From Antilocapra americana (lineage: Eukaryota; Chordata; Mammalia; Artiodactyla; Antilocapridae), in the NCBI GenBank assembly GCA_007570785.1, contig ML660201.1:36933656-36997655 (forward strand): 64,000 nucleotides of DNA, given 5' to 3'. Positions 21,720 through 32,722 of this stretch are shown piece after piece. Below the pieces are notes generated by a model. That model worked only from the letters and a program-made list of their open reading frames with translations. It made no database searches and was not told the DNA's origin. Every line of letters begins with the position of its first letter. The first letter of the stretch is position 1. A program made the translations under genes and the position numbers.

Positions 21720-22242
21720 ACCAACCTAGACAGCATATTAAAAAGCAGAGACATTCCTTTGCCAATAAAGATCCATCTAGTCAAAGCTATGGTTTTTCCA
21801 GTAGTCGTGTATGGATGTGAGAGCTGGACCATAAAGAAAGCTGAGCACTAAAGAATTGATGCTTTTAAACTGTAGTGATGGAGAAGACTCTTGAGAGTCC
21901 CTTGGACTGCAAGGAGATCCAACCAGTCCATCCTAATGGAGATCAGTCCTGAATGTTCATTGGAAGGACTAATGTTGAAGCTGAAATTCAATACTTTGGC
22001 CATCTGATGTGAAGAGCTGACTCATTTGAAAAGACCCTGATGCTGGGAAAGATTGAAGGCAGGAGGAGAAGGGGACGACAGAGGATGGGATGGTTGGATG
22101 GCATCACTGACTCAATAGACATGAGTTTGGATAAAGTCCAGGAGCTGGTGATGGACAGGGAGGCCTGGGTTGCTCCAGTCCATGGGGTCACAAAGAGTCG
22201 GACACAACTGAGCGACTGAACTGAACTAAACTGAGAAAAGGA

Positions 22243-22842
22243 GACAGACATGGTCCTTGCCTTCATGGATCTTACAGTTTAGAAGAGAAGGAAGTTATTA
22301 ACAAATTAGTCACAAGTGATGAGTATTATTAAGGGAGAAGAATAGAGTGTTATGGGAAGTATACCATACTGGTTTCAGAGTAGACCATAGTTAGGGATAA
22401 CCTCTTCATTAAAATGATATATAACCTCCAAAGCCATTTTTGAGAAGACGTCAGAAGAATGAAGAGGATGTTCAGTATGCTGTGCTGTTTTGGGGCCTGA
22501 AAAAGTGTGGTGGGATCTCTGCACTGAAGGATGATGGCAGGGGAGAGCACAGATCACAGAGAAGGCAGCGTAGAGGGAGGTAAAGCTAGGGAGGCAGGCA
22601 GGGGCAGAGTTTGGAAGGCCTTGCAGATCTTGTAAGGTTTTGGGTTTTTATCAGAAATGCAGTGATGGGTTATTGAAAATCTTTAGGTAGAAGACGGACA
22701 TGCAAATATTTGGATATTTGGGAGAAGGGGTTAAACTGATGAACACTGGAAGCTGAGAGCTGAGTTGAGGTCTTGCTTAGGGTTGTTATTTTGTTACTCC
22801 AGGAATCAGCGAGCCAGCTCTTGTTTCCCCTTATTTGTACCT
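22243..22842. other. Unassigned old repeat-like or single-copy DNA
   Basis: Stretches such as ggaaggccttgcagatcttg and gtgatgggttattgaaaat resemble a common old mammalian interspersed repeat that I cannot name with confidence. Confidence 0.35.
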
Positions 22843-22975
22843 AAGGAAATGGCAACTCACTCCAGTACTCTTGCCTGGAGAATCCCATGGATGGAAGAGC
22901 CTGGTAGGCTATAGTCCATGGGGTCGAAAATAGTTGGACATGCCTGAGCGACATCACTGTCTTTCACTTTCACTT
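22843..22975 (+). mobile_element. Bov-A SINE monomer
   Basis: aaggaaatggcaactcactc to a Bov-A2-type end with cactttcactttg; no tRNA head. Confidence 0.9.
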
Positions 22976-23098
22976 TGTCATCTTAAAGACACTAATTCTA
23001 TCACCATGCATCCCATCTCTGTCAACTCTGAAGCAAACTTGTCTGTCTTGAAGGCATCACCATTTCAGGTGATGACCTCCGAACATTTTCCTGTGTGG

Positions 23099-23632
23099 TT
23101 GTTGGGGTCCATGATAGGCTACCCCAAAATGTGTCTCTATGGCACATTAATTATTTTGAATTAAAGTTACTTAAGAAATGGCCAACTCTGGTCCTCTTTT
23201 CTGTCTCCCTGAAAGCAGGAAATAAATATTTTATGTAAAATGTGCACTTTCTGCATCTGGAGGTAGATAGGGAATTTTATTACCCAAGATAGGGAATTTG
23301 GGATTGAGAAGACTATGTAAACAATCTTTGTTACTTCTTTAATTACTACCCCAAGCCTAAACTCTGTTTAGATTCTTCAACGATTGAACATACAAAATCT
23401 GAGTTTCTTTGCCCTGTCAATTCCTCACAAATTTGCTGTTTCTTGTCTAAAATGTATAAAGATTGCCTGCTTTGGCCACTTCTTTGGTCTCATTTTTATG
23501 AGACCTCCATATAAATGAATCAAAATTTATTTTTCTCCTATTAAAGTGTTTTGTGCGAATTTTATTATTAGTCCAGCCACAACAGCTGGAGAAATATAAA
23601 GTGGAGATATTTCCCTTGTGTTTCCCTGCCCA
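23099..23632 (+). mobile_element. Candidate solo LTR (ERV-like)
   Basis: About 530 bp with LTR-like layout: gttggggtccatgataggct start, a TATA-like aaaatgtataaag at about 23448, then ttggtctcatttttatgaga and a T-rich region with ctcctattaaagtgtt, ending ccagccacaacagctgg to the C-rich ccctgccca. No internal retroviral genes adjoin it, so a solo LTR is likeliest. Family and exact ends are uncertain. Confidence 0.5.
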
Positions 23633-23639
23633 CCTTCAT

Positions 23640-23858
23640 GTGTGTGCTAAATCACTTCAGTGGTGTCCAACTCTTTGTAACCCATGGACTGTAGCCCACC
23701 AGGCTCCTCTGCCCATGGGATTCTCCTGGCAGGAATATGGAGTGGGTTGCCATTTCCTCCTCCAGTGGATCTTCCTGACCCAGGGATCAAACCCATGTCT
23801 CTTGTGTCTTCTGAATCGACAAGCAGGTTCTTTACCACTAGCGCCACGTGGGAAGCCC
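23640..23858 (-). mobile_element. Bov-tA SINE
   Basis: Reverse Bov-tA (tgtgtgctaaatcacttcag to taccactagcgccacgtggg). A short gtaccagggaagccc after it resembles a repeated head fragment. Confidence 0.94.
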
Positions 23859-23874
23859 TCTGAGTACCAGGGAA

Positions 23875-26264
23875 GCCCCCCCACCTCCATATCATCTGCC
23901 AAAATAAGTGTTGAGAAAAATGTCCTGTTTCTTTTCATCAAATAACTCTGACACACCATCATGATTACAACTTAATTTCATTCATCTAAGCAGAGGTGAT
24001 GCATTTTCCTCCTAAATAATAAACCTCTTTAAGTTTATACCCTCACATTCCCTAGCATGGATGTTTACACGATTCTTTGCTTCTCTTGCTTGTTTTTATT
24101 TCTTTCGGTTTGGTTTCACTTGCTACCTCATTCATCTTTTCAGTCTTATAAGAAGAGTTCCTTAGGGCTGAAGAGAAGAGAACTTATATCCCTTTAGGCT
24201 GTGGAAGATACACTACTGAATACCAGGCCTTTAAAGGATGCCACAGGGATAAAACAATAAATGTAGTTACTTTTGCTCCACAACAAATGGAAGTTGATGT
24301 TAGGGTGATGTGTGAGTTATAAATGCTTTCAGTTACAAGTAACAAAATACTCAAGTGATAGTAAGGTAATCTATGATATTTATGTGTTTAAAAGAATACA
24401 GGTGGTAGAGGGTCATGGGGTTGATTTGGTAGCCCAATGATGTCACTAAAGAGCCAGTCTCTTTTATCTTTTAGCTTTTTGCCTCATGATCAAAAGATGG
24501 CTGCCATAGCTCCAAACATAAAATTTTTACATGACCATTTCCAAAAAAATAAAGAAGAGGCAGGTTAAAAAAGTCTCTCTCCTCATGCAACTCTGGCTTT
24601 TTATTCAGAATGAACATCTTTCATGGGAACTCCAGTTTATTTCCTCTCATTGGTTAGATCTAAGTCACATACCTACTATAAACATCAATCAATAGCAAAA
24701 GAAAATGGCATCACTACAGTTGGCTTAGATCAATCATTATCCATTGCCTAAAGTTGGGAACATTGTTGTCCATAAGAATTTGAGCTCTACTATCAAAGAA
24801 AGAGAACACATTTATCACATTTGCATTAAGATATTATAGTCATAAACTTCAAAAGTAAGGTCTAAGAGGAAGATTATAGCGAGAACTTCCAGGGACAAGG
24901 AAATGGAAGCAAATGAAATGACTGCCTCCCTTGTTCCCTGGCACAAAAACAATCTTGAGCAATTGCCTTAACCTTCCTAGATATAGGTAAACATAGAGAT
25001 GTATTTGTTGTGCTATTGAGGACATTGAAGAGAAGATGTTTAACAAATTTGGTGGGAAATCAGATGCTTGTTTGTAAACTAAACAGATAAATACATGACC
25101 AGTGAACACTAAAGGAAAAATAAGGCTATATTGATGGTGTTTATGATGAGAAAAGAAAAAAAATGTTTTTCAGAAAGCTCAGGTTTACTAACTTGTGGAT
25201 GAATAGATAAAAGATGAAATAAAGCATGTTATCAAAATAGTCATTAAATAAACTGGCGTTTTATCTTAAAGGCTGAAGTGTGCTAAAATACCTCACATGT
25301 CCTCAAGCACAAACTTGAAGTTTGCTTCCCTTCCAAATTTATCATTCCTTAGAAGAGACAACGTTGCTTTCTATGTGGATCTTTCAAGTGATTCTTCGGA
25401 AACTCACGATGGATTGAAATGGTCTCACTCAGTGCTTCTTTTGGGTGCTTGTGAACGTCATCTCCTGGGGTCAGTATAAAAGGAGCAAAGAGGTTGAATA
25501 CAGAGTTAGTCACAATACTGGGGGTTGTAAATTCACAATTGCAAATATTGGATATTGTTTTAAAGAGACTTGAATATCACTTTAAAGAGCAGTACCCAGA
25601 AGGAGATGGGTATATCATGGACATCAAAATAGTACCTACCTGTAGGAGGATGAATTTTTACTAAAAGGAAGAACTTGCTTATGGAAATGGGTATTGGTGC
25701 CTTTAGAGACAGCTTCCAGAGACATGCTCACACATGATTCAAGGAGTACCTTGTCTCATACCAGGAGAACAAGATGTGTTCTAGAAGAGTCTATTAGAGG
25801 AGTGAAAAGGCAGCTCCTATATGCTGAATATAATTATGCTCAAGCTTGAATAAAATGTGTTTTTAAAATTCCAATTAAATTAATGAAATAAAAAGTATAA
25901 GTAAATGTTTGAAGTATTTTTATATATATGTGTCTGAAAGTTTACACGTACGTGTTGGCCATCTTCCCTTTTGAACATTTTTAGACTTCTCTTTGAGAAA
26001 ATGGAGTATTTCTTTATATTGAAGTTCACCTTGTATTTGGCATTGCTAAAAGCTTATCCCAGGTTAGTCTTGCTATATCCTTACTTGATATTTTCTATTT
26101 TAATAATATAAAAAGTCTTAAGCACTTACTGTGTTCTAGAGTGAGTGATGGAGTGCCATATGTTAGCTCATTGAAAAATTATACATAGTTCATAAAGAGA
26201 CATGCTGTTAAGTGCCAGACGGCTAAAAACAAAGTTATTAGTCTTTGGGTTTGAGTCTAACACT
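23875..26264. other. Mostly single-copy DNA
   Basis: No gene seen. Around 24310-24560 an order such as agttacaagtaacaaaatac then aaaagatggctgccatagct recalls an old LTR or MER repeat, unassigned. The remainder is AT-rich with short frames. Confidence 0.4.
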
Positions 26265-26765
26265 TGTTTTAGTCAGGTCTCCAGAGAAGCAAAATTGTAG
26301 GATACATACATACATACACACAGGAATACTCATACACTTGGAGGGGGGGAGGGTCATACGTTTAGAGGGACTGAAAAGCCCCAAGATCTGCAGTCAGCAA
26401 ACTGGAGACCCAGCAGAGCCAGTGGTATAAATCCAGTCTTAGTCTAAAGGCCTAAAAATCATTACAGCCAATACTGTCCTTCCAGTCCAAAGGCCAGGAG
26501 GCTCAAAACCCAGGAAGAATCAATGTTTTGGTTTGAATCCAAAGGCAGGAAAAACCAGCTGGAAGCCTATCAAGCAGGAGGAATTCCCTCTTATTTAGGG
26601 AAAGGCCAGTCTTTTGTTTTATTCAGACCTTCAGTTGATTGGAGGAGGCACACCCACACTGGGGGAGAGCAATCTGCTTTACCCAGTCTATCAATTTAAA
26701 TGTTAAACTCATCCAAAATACCCTCACAGAAACACCTAGAGTAATGTTTGACCAAATATCAGGAT

Positions 26766-27050
26766 GGGGAGGACAGTCTCAGGCAGTAAAGAATCTGTCT
26801 GCATATGTAAACCCATGGTGATATCATGACAATGTATGGCAAAAACAATTAAAAAAAAAAAAAAGAATCTGTCTGCAATACAGGAGACCCAGGTTCCATC
26901 TCTGGGTCAGTAAGAGCCCCTGGAGAAGGGAATGGCAGCCCTTTCCCATATTCTTGCCTGGAGAATTCATTGACAGAGGAGCCTAGAGGGCTGCAGACCC
27001 ATGGATCTGCGAAGAGTAAGATGTGATTGAATGACTAACACGTTCACTTT
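26766..27050 (+). mobile_element. Bov-tA SINE inside MLT2-like LTR
   Basis: Head is decayed (ggggaggacagtctcaggc), then cagtaaagaatctgtctgc; the body resumes after the L1 tail insertion with aatacaggagacccaggttc. TSD CAAATATCAGGAT at 26753-26765 against CAAATATCTGGAT at 27051-27063 (one mismatch). Confidence 0.94.
26804..26861 (+). mobile_element. Very short L1 3' tail insertion in Bov-tA
   Basis: About 45 nt of L1 3'UTR end (atgtaaacccatggtgatat, then catgacaatgtatggc) followed by about 14 A. Flanked by the perfect TSD AAAGAATCTGTCTGCA, part of the SINE itself, at 26788-26803 and 26862-26877. It is the same L1 3' end type as the nested copy at 717-1301. Confidence 0.95.
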
Positions 27051-27112
27051 CAAATATCTGGATATCCTGTGACATAGTCAAGTAGATATATAAAATTAGC
27101 CATCACAACCCT

Positions 27113-28171
27113 TATGGAAATGTGGAGTTTCACTTTTTTTTTTTTTTTTTTAGGATTTCTATTAAGCCTACTTCCAAGAAAGATATGCACAAACTGTGGT
27201 AAGAGTTAACTACTATACCATAGTAAAGTACTGCTTGTTTTAAAAATTTAACTTGTAAAGATATTTCTTTAGGGTCCTTTCCTGAGTATACTGTCAACAT
27301 TCTTTGTCTATGAAATGAGTCCAGGTGATGTGATAAAATTCTTTAGGGTTAGTACTTTTTGATCTTTAACACAGAGACACCATGATGCAAAGATGAGTAG
27401 CCTTAAATAGGATGGAGTTGTATCTTGTGTGTGTTGAAATTTTGCCAACTTACTCATGCAGAATTGGCAAAAAAGAAGGCAGAGTAAGAAGTACTGATTT
27501 GCAATATGGATCATTCTGTTCGACATTTCCCCTCAATGAATACATGCTTCTTGTCAATGTGAGATGGGAGCTAGGAGTCAGTCTTATCCTCCTGAGTCTC
27601 TTAGTGTGAGCATCTCAGTGCTGAGTGTATTCCAGTATTGACATATTCTGTTATGCAATAGAAAATATATATAGCCAATAAACTGACACCAATGACTTCA
27701 TCTGATCTACAACCGAAGAAATAGCTATCCATTCTGTGCTAGAAGAAAGCCTCTATTGAACCTCCTGAGAAGCTGTGTCATATCTGCGTGTGTGTGGAGA
27801 ATTTAAGAGATTTCCAAGAGACTCTCTAAGCTTCAAATTAAAAACTATCCCTGATATAAGATGCCACTGAGCTATCTTTGATGCTGTGGGGACTGTGGCT
27901 TTCCTAAGAGGAAATGTTAACTGGCATCAGTTTCATGAGCATGCTTTAGCTTTGCTTCTTCTAAAGAGCATTTCCACTCACTTCCTGTTAGAGGTTATCT
28001 GGAATGCAAGTTCAAGCTTTCCACTGTGTGCATGTATTATGGGGCTTGAGGGCAGAGATGTAGAAAAGCTTCCTTAGAACCATTGCTGTAGGTAAGAAAG
28101 GCATCAACCACTGTCTTCTAGGTTTAAGGAGGCATTCACTAAGCTGTACCTTTGTGTTGGGGCTTATTAAG
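27113..28171. other. No feature recognised
   Basis: A T19 run at about 27134-27152, otherwise AT-rich single-copy DNA. Confidence 0.4.
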
Positions 28172-28184
28172 AAGTACAAATAAA

Positions 28185-28387
28185 AAGGACTTCCCTGTGC
28201 TCCAGTGGTTAGGACTTTGCCTTTCTGATGCAGGGCGAGGGGGTGTGTGCAGGTTCGATCCCTGGTTAGGGAGCTAAGACCCCACAGGCCTCACAGCCAA
28301 AAAACCAACAATGTAAAACAGAAGCAATGTGGTAACAAATTCAATAAAGACTTTAAAAATGGTCCACATTAAAAAGATCTTTTCAAA
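28185..28387 (+). mobile_element. CHR-2-type tRNA SINE with 13-bp TSD
   Basis: aggacttccctgtgctccag head with caggttcgatccctggttag. TSD AAGTACAAATAAA is perfect at 28172-28184 and 28388-28400. Confidence 0.95.
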
Positions 28388-28437
28388 AAGTACAAATAAA
28401 GTAAATGGAATAAGATAGTATTCAAATACAGAGTGTG

Positions 28438-28656
28438 TGCATGCTAAGTTGCTTCAGTCGTGTCCAACTCTTTGTGACCCTATGGACTGTAACCCACAAG
28501 ACTCTTCTGTCCATAGGATTCTTCAGGCAAGAATACTGGAGTGGATTACCCTGCCCTCCTCCAGGGGATCTTCCTGATCCAAGGTTTGAACCCACGGCTC
28601 TTACGTCTCCTGAATTGACAGGGAGGTTCTTTACCACTAGTGCCACCTGAGAAGCC
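28438..28656 (-). mobile_element. Bov-tA SINE
   Basis: Reverse Bov-tA from gcatgctaagttgcttcagt to taccactagtgccacctgag; no clear long TSD. Confidence 0.94.
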
Positions 28657-29364
28657 AGAGTAAAGAGTAGGTTATATAAATTCTGGTTAGAAAAAGAAAT
28701 TTATGGGATAGAGACACAGTCTAAAATTGACAAAGCCCATAGCATATACACTTGCATCCTGGGTCAGCTGAGGAAAAGAGCTTTCAAAAGATTTCTCTGG
28801 ATTTGGCTGGGTATGAGCTGTGGTAGGAGCCAGCCTGATAGGAAAGGGTAATGACAGCTGTGATTTATTGAATACTTACCCATTTGATAGGCATCTGACT
28901 CTGGACAAACAAGACAAACAGGATCCATGCTTTCTTGGATCAATCTTCTAATAGATAAGTTTGGGAAGGAGGTATGGATGGGCAGCAAACAAATAGATGA
29001 CAAAAGTAATGAAATGTGATGAGAGCTATTAACACTGTAAAAGGTGAATGTAATAGAATGATTTGGTGGTAGTGAGGATGCTGCTTTAGATTTAGGGAAG
29101 GCCTCTCTGAAGAAATAACATTTGAATCGAGACCTGAATGATGTAAATGACCATGATTAAAGATGGAGAACATTCCAGAGAGAAGGAAGAACAAAATCAA
29201 AGGCCCTAACATGAAAAGGGCATCAACGTGCCACTTTGTCATTCATTGGACCAGTATGTAAGACCTTCCACTGAAGCACACTGATAAATGTAGGCTGACC
29301 TGGGAGGAATCTTATGTGGAACTTCCTTGCACTTCTTCTTTAAGAATTCTCTCAAATGAATTCT
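28657..29364. other. Unassigned; old-repeat-like at 29020-29230
   Basis: gggaaggcctctctgaagaa then acatttgaatcgagacctga resembles a common old mammalian repeat that I cannot name. The remainder shows nothing recognisable. Confidence 0.35.
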
Positions 29365-29660
29365 GAATGGGGGGAACTTCTCTGGTAGAGCAGTGAATAA
29401 GAATCCACTTGCCAATGCATACAGGGCACTCAGGTTCAATACCTGGTCTGGGAAGATTCCACATGCATGGAGCAACTAAGCCCATGTACTATAACTACTA
29501 AGCCTGCACTCTCGAACCTGCCAGCAGCACCTGCTGAAGCCCATATGTGTAGAGCCTGTGCTCCACAAGAAGAGAAGCCACTGCAACGAGAAGCTCACAC
29601 ATCACAAACAGGAGTGGCTATCACCCACTGCAACTAGAGAAAGCATAGCCAAAAAAGAAA
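29365..29660 (+). mobile_element. CHR-1-type tRNA SINE
   Basis: acttctctggtagagcagtg head, tcaggttcaatacctggtct, then gcaactaagcccatgtacta and gagaagccactgcaacgaga, ending with an A-rich tail. Confidence 0.88.
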
Positions 29661-29665
29661 AAGAA

Positions 29666-30239
29666 GATTTTGGATTTGAAGGAGTGGGGAGGAATAAAAG
29701 CGCTGAGGGCAAGAGCTAGTGCTCTGGATGTCACTTAGGCTTATGGATGCTACTGCTTCAGGTCAAAAAGAAGGCAGGAGGGAGATAAGGAAATTGTACG
29801 CCTTCCCTGAGAAATCAGACTTTCCCAACTTAAAATTGTTATATGGTGACCCTGCCCTTAATTAGTAAGATTCAATATGCTTGAATTTGGCAGTTGATTT
29901 AGGACTTGGTTTTTTTAAGGGATGTGGGAACATAGGAAAGGAAAGAGTGGCAGGCTTAATCTCTACCCGTTACAGTTATTTTCTTCTTACTTCTAGGTAT
30001 GAGAAAGTCAAGCACATAAAAGATAATATAACTTGCCCAACAAGCAGGAGACAGAAATAGGTGTGCCTAAAAGCAGGCCTATTTGATTCAAACGTAGATC
30101 AAACTGCTGTTTTTATAGATGAGGTTCAATCAAAGAAGTTTCCATTCTTATGCTCTAAAATATATTACTCATCTTTCAGACTTGAATCGGTACAGGTTAG
30201 ATAATTTCATTGAGTTTGGATATTTAGCTTTATTTCTTG
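29666..30239. other. No feature recognised
   Basis: Single-copy-looking DNA before the AT-rich block. Confidence 0.4.
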
Positions 30240-30435
30240 ATTCATAATAATTTAATAATTCATATAAAAATAAGTTTATGTATAAATATATAAATTTAAT
30301 TTATAAATATAAATATATTATAATATATAATATTTAAGATTAAGATTATAATATATAATATATTATATTCTATTTATTACTGTATAAATATAATTTATAG
30401 GTATAAATGTAATATAAATTTATATTAAAATATAA
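30240..30435. repeat. AT-rich low complexity, left of L1
   Basis: Nearly pure A/T with TATAAATATA-like units; continues after the L1 at 31557-31795, so the L1 landed inside one AT-rich tract. Confidence 0.9.
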
Positions 30436-31231
30436 ACAAGTGGGACCTAATTAAAATTAAAAGCTTCTGCACAACAAAGGAAACTATAAGCAACGTGAAA
30501 AGACAGCCTTCAGAATGGGAGAAAATAATAGCCAATGAAGCAACGGACAAACAATTAATCTCAAAAATATACAAGCAACTCCTGCAGCTCCATTCTAGAA
30601 AAATAAATGACCCAATCAAAAAGTGGGCCAAAGAACTTAACAGACATTTCTCCAAAGAAGACATACAAATGGCTAACAAACACATGAAAAGATGCTCAAC
30701 ATCACTCATTATCAGAGAAATGCAAATCAAAACCACAATGAGGTACCACTTTACACCAGTCAGAATGGCTGCAGTCCAAAAGTCTACAAGCAATAAATGC
30801 TGGAGAGGATGTGGAGAAAAGGGAACCCTCTTACACTGTTGGTGGGAATGCAAACTAGTACAGCCACTATGGAAAACAGTGTGGAGATTCCTTAAAAAGC
30901 TGCAAATAGACCTGCCATATGACCCAGCAATCCCACGGCTGGGCATACACACCAAGGAAACCAGAATTGAAAGAGACACGTGTACCCCAATGTTCATCGC
31001 CACATGGTTTACAATAGCCAGGACATGGAAGCAACGTAGATGCCCATTAACTGATGAATGGATAAGAAAGCTGTGGTACATATACACAATGGAATATTAC
31101 TCAGCATTAAAAAAAATTCATTTGAATCAGTTCTACTCAGGTGGACGGAACTGGAGCCTATTATCCAGAGTGAAGTAAGCCAGAAGGAAAAGCAACAATA
31201 CAGTATACTAACGCATATATATGGAATTTAG
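30436..31231 (+). pseudogene. L1 ORF2 C-terminal portion with one frameshift
   Basis: Open from the truncation point through [20 protein letters not shown] and the cysteine-rich [19 protein letters not shown] to MEYYSALKK. There an A-run has eight A (31109-31116), where the copy at 1746 has nine, shifting the frame. In the shifted frame the usual ORF2 stop (ATT TAG, 31226-31231) is kept, unlike the copy at 1867. The endonuclease and the RT core are absent, so it is inactive. Confidence 0.92.
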
Positions 31232-31556
31232 AAAGATGGTAACGAGAACCCTGCATGTGAGACAGGAAAAGGAATGCAGATGTATAGAACAGACTCGTGG
31301 ACTCTGTGGAAGAGGGCAAGGGTGGGATGATATGGGAGAATGGCATTGAAACATGTTAATTATCATATGTGAAATCAATCGCCAGCCCAGGATTGATGCT
31401 CGGGGCTGGTGCACCGAGATGTCCCAGGGGGAGGGAATCGGGAGGAAGGAGGGAGGGGGGTTCTGGAGGGGGAGCATATGTAGACCCATCGTGGTTTCAT
31501 GTCAATGTATGGCAAAACCAACACAATAAAGTAAAAATATAAATAAATAAATAAAA
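30436..31556 (+). mobile_element. 5'-truncated ruminant L1
   Basis: Starts inside ORF2 (aacaagtgggacctaattaa) and ends with 3'UTR, AATAAAG and an A-rich tail. A 10-bp candidate TSD TAAAATATAA at 30426-30435 and 31557-31566 is identical, but in AT-rich DNA this is weak proof. 3'UTR type matches the host L1 at 1-2190. Confidence 0.94.
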
Positions 31557-31795
31557 TAAAATATAAGTTCATATATTTATAAATATATTATTTATTATAA
31601 TTTATGGTATAAATATATTTATATTATACTATATTATAAATATATAATATTTATAAATATATAAACACTATATATAATATAATTATAAATATATTTATAT
31701 ATAATGTATATATAATAATTTATATGTTATATTATATTGTATATATTATATTATATTTATATATTTAAAATAATATAATATGTATATATAACATG
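31557..31795. repeat. AT-rich low complexity, right of L1
   Basis: Continuation of the TATAAATATA-like tract, ending near 31795. Confidence 0.9.
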
Positions 31796-32519
31796 TAGGC
31801 AGAAGTCCTGTAAGGAATCATCTGTTTTACTGTCTCTGTATTGAGAGGGTTCAGGTGTCCAATTATTCAGCCTGTTTCCATGGAAAGAACTGACATCAAT
31901 CATAAATGGTATGATCATCCTGTCTGCTGGTGCATAGAAGGGCTTAAGCCAGATAGTAATTGTCATCAAACCCTTTTGCATTCATTCTCATTTTCTCTCC
32001 CTATCTTTCTTCTTCTCTCTCACCTGCTCTTCTTCCCTCCCTCTCCTGCCCAGCCTCTTGCTTAGTGTCTACTTTTTGTTCTTCCCTTATATCAAAGGTT
32101 AACATGTGAAGTCTGCTCTAGTTATAATTATGCAGTTTTCTTTTTCAAGAGATAGTTTTACAGCTGATGATAAAAATATTCTGTCTTCATGGAAAACTAT
32201 AGTAAATATACTTTAAAAAGAGATGTATGTTCTGAGAATAGAGACTCTTAATGATATGTTGAGATGTATGACTGGCTATCTATGTTTTTTTCTTGGTTCC
32301 AAATCCTAATTCTCTGTTTGTCCTCAATTGTTAATTTTGATTAAAAAATATTTAGTGACTTTCCAAGTATGAAAACACTGGACTGGATAGTGTTTGGGAC
32401 TGGGGTCTCTAAAATATTGTATTAGTGTTTCCTCCAGGATCAGTTTTGTGAACTTCTATGAAGAAAAATTTATCCTATTCAACGTTTTAACTCTTAAGAA
32501 TAAACGTAAAAGCTATCAA
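31796..32519. other. No feature recognised
   Basis: Includes a pyrimidine-rich run (31990-32055). Confidence 0.4.
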
Positions 32520-32722
32520 GTTTGAATGCTTACCATGTGTCAGACATTTTATGTATTTTGCAAAGATTATCTCATTTTGTCCTCACAACAATCTCATTAG
32601 TTAGATGTTTATGTTCTCATTTTTCAGTCAAGGAACTTGAAACTCACAAAGGTCAAATGGTTCACCCAAGGTTATACCCAAATTAAATGCCAGAGGCTGG
32701 ATTGGAACGCCTTTCTGTCTGT
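32520..32722 (-). mobile_element. MIR SINE
   Basis: Reverse MIR: ccatgtgtcagacattttat, gattatctcattttgtcctc, tttttcagtcaaggaacttg, ggttatacccaaattaaat and ctggattggaac. Confidence 0.8.

Larger units (their letters stand above)
21155..22227 (+). mobile_element. BovB LINE, 5'-truncated, with 15-bp TSD
   Basis: Sense BovB from within the RT domain to the ACTGAACTGAACTAA-type 3' end. The TSD AAACTGAGAAAAGGA is perfect at 21140-21154 and 22228-22242. There is no poly(A), as expected for RTE elements, which end in a short repeat. The element is interrupted internally by the palindrome at 21562-21719. Confidence 0.96.
26265..27112 (-). mobile_element. MLT2-like (ERVL) LTR, outer layer of a triple nest
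   Basis: Antisense ERVL-type LTR: ggtctccagagaagcaaaat, a TACA repeat, gatctgcagtcagcaaactgg, ttcagttgattggaggaggc, acccacactggggga, ctttacccagtctatcaatt, and beyond the SINE agtagatatataaaattagc and catcacaaccc. A Bov-tA interrupts it at 26766-27050. Confidence 0.82.

Noticed and set aside
23099..23632. Intact endogenous retrovirus
   Set aside because: Only one LTR-like block is seen, with no adjoining internal retroviral genes, so at most a solo LTR.
30425..31087. Antisense 220-codon open frame across the L1
   Set aside because: It is the reverse shadow of the L1 ORF2 coding stretch and starts within AT-rich DNA; no independent coding evidence.
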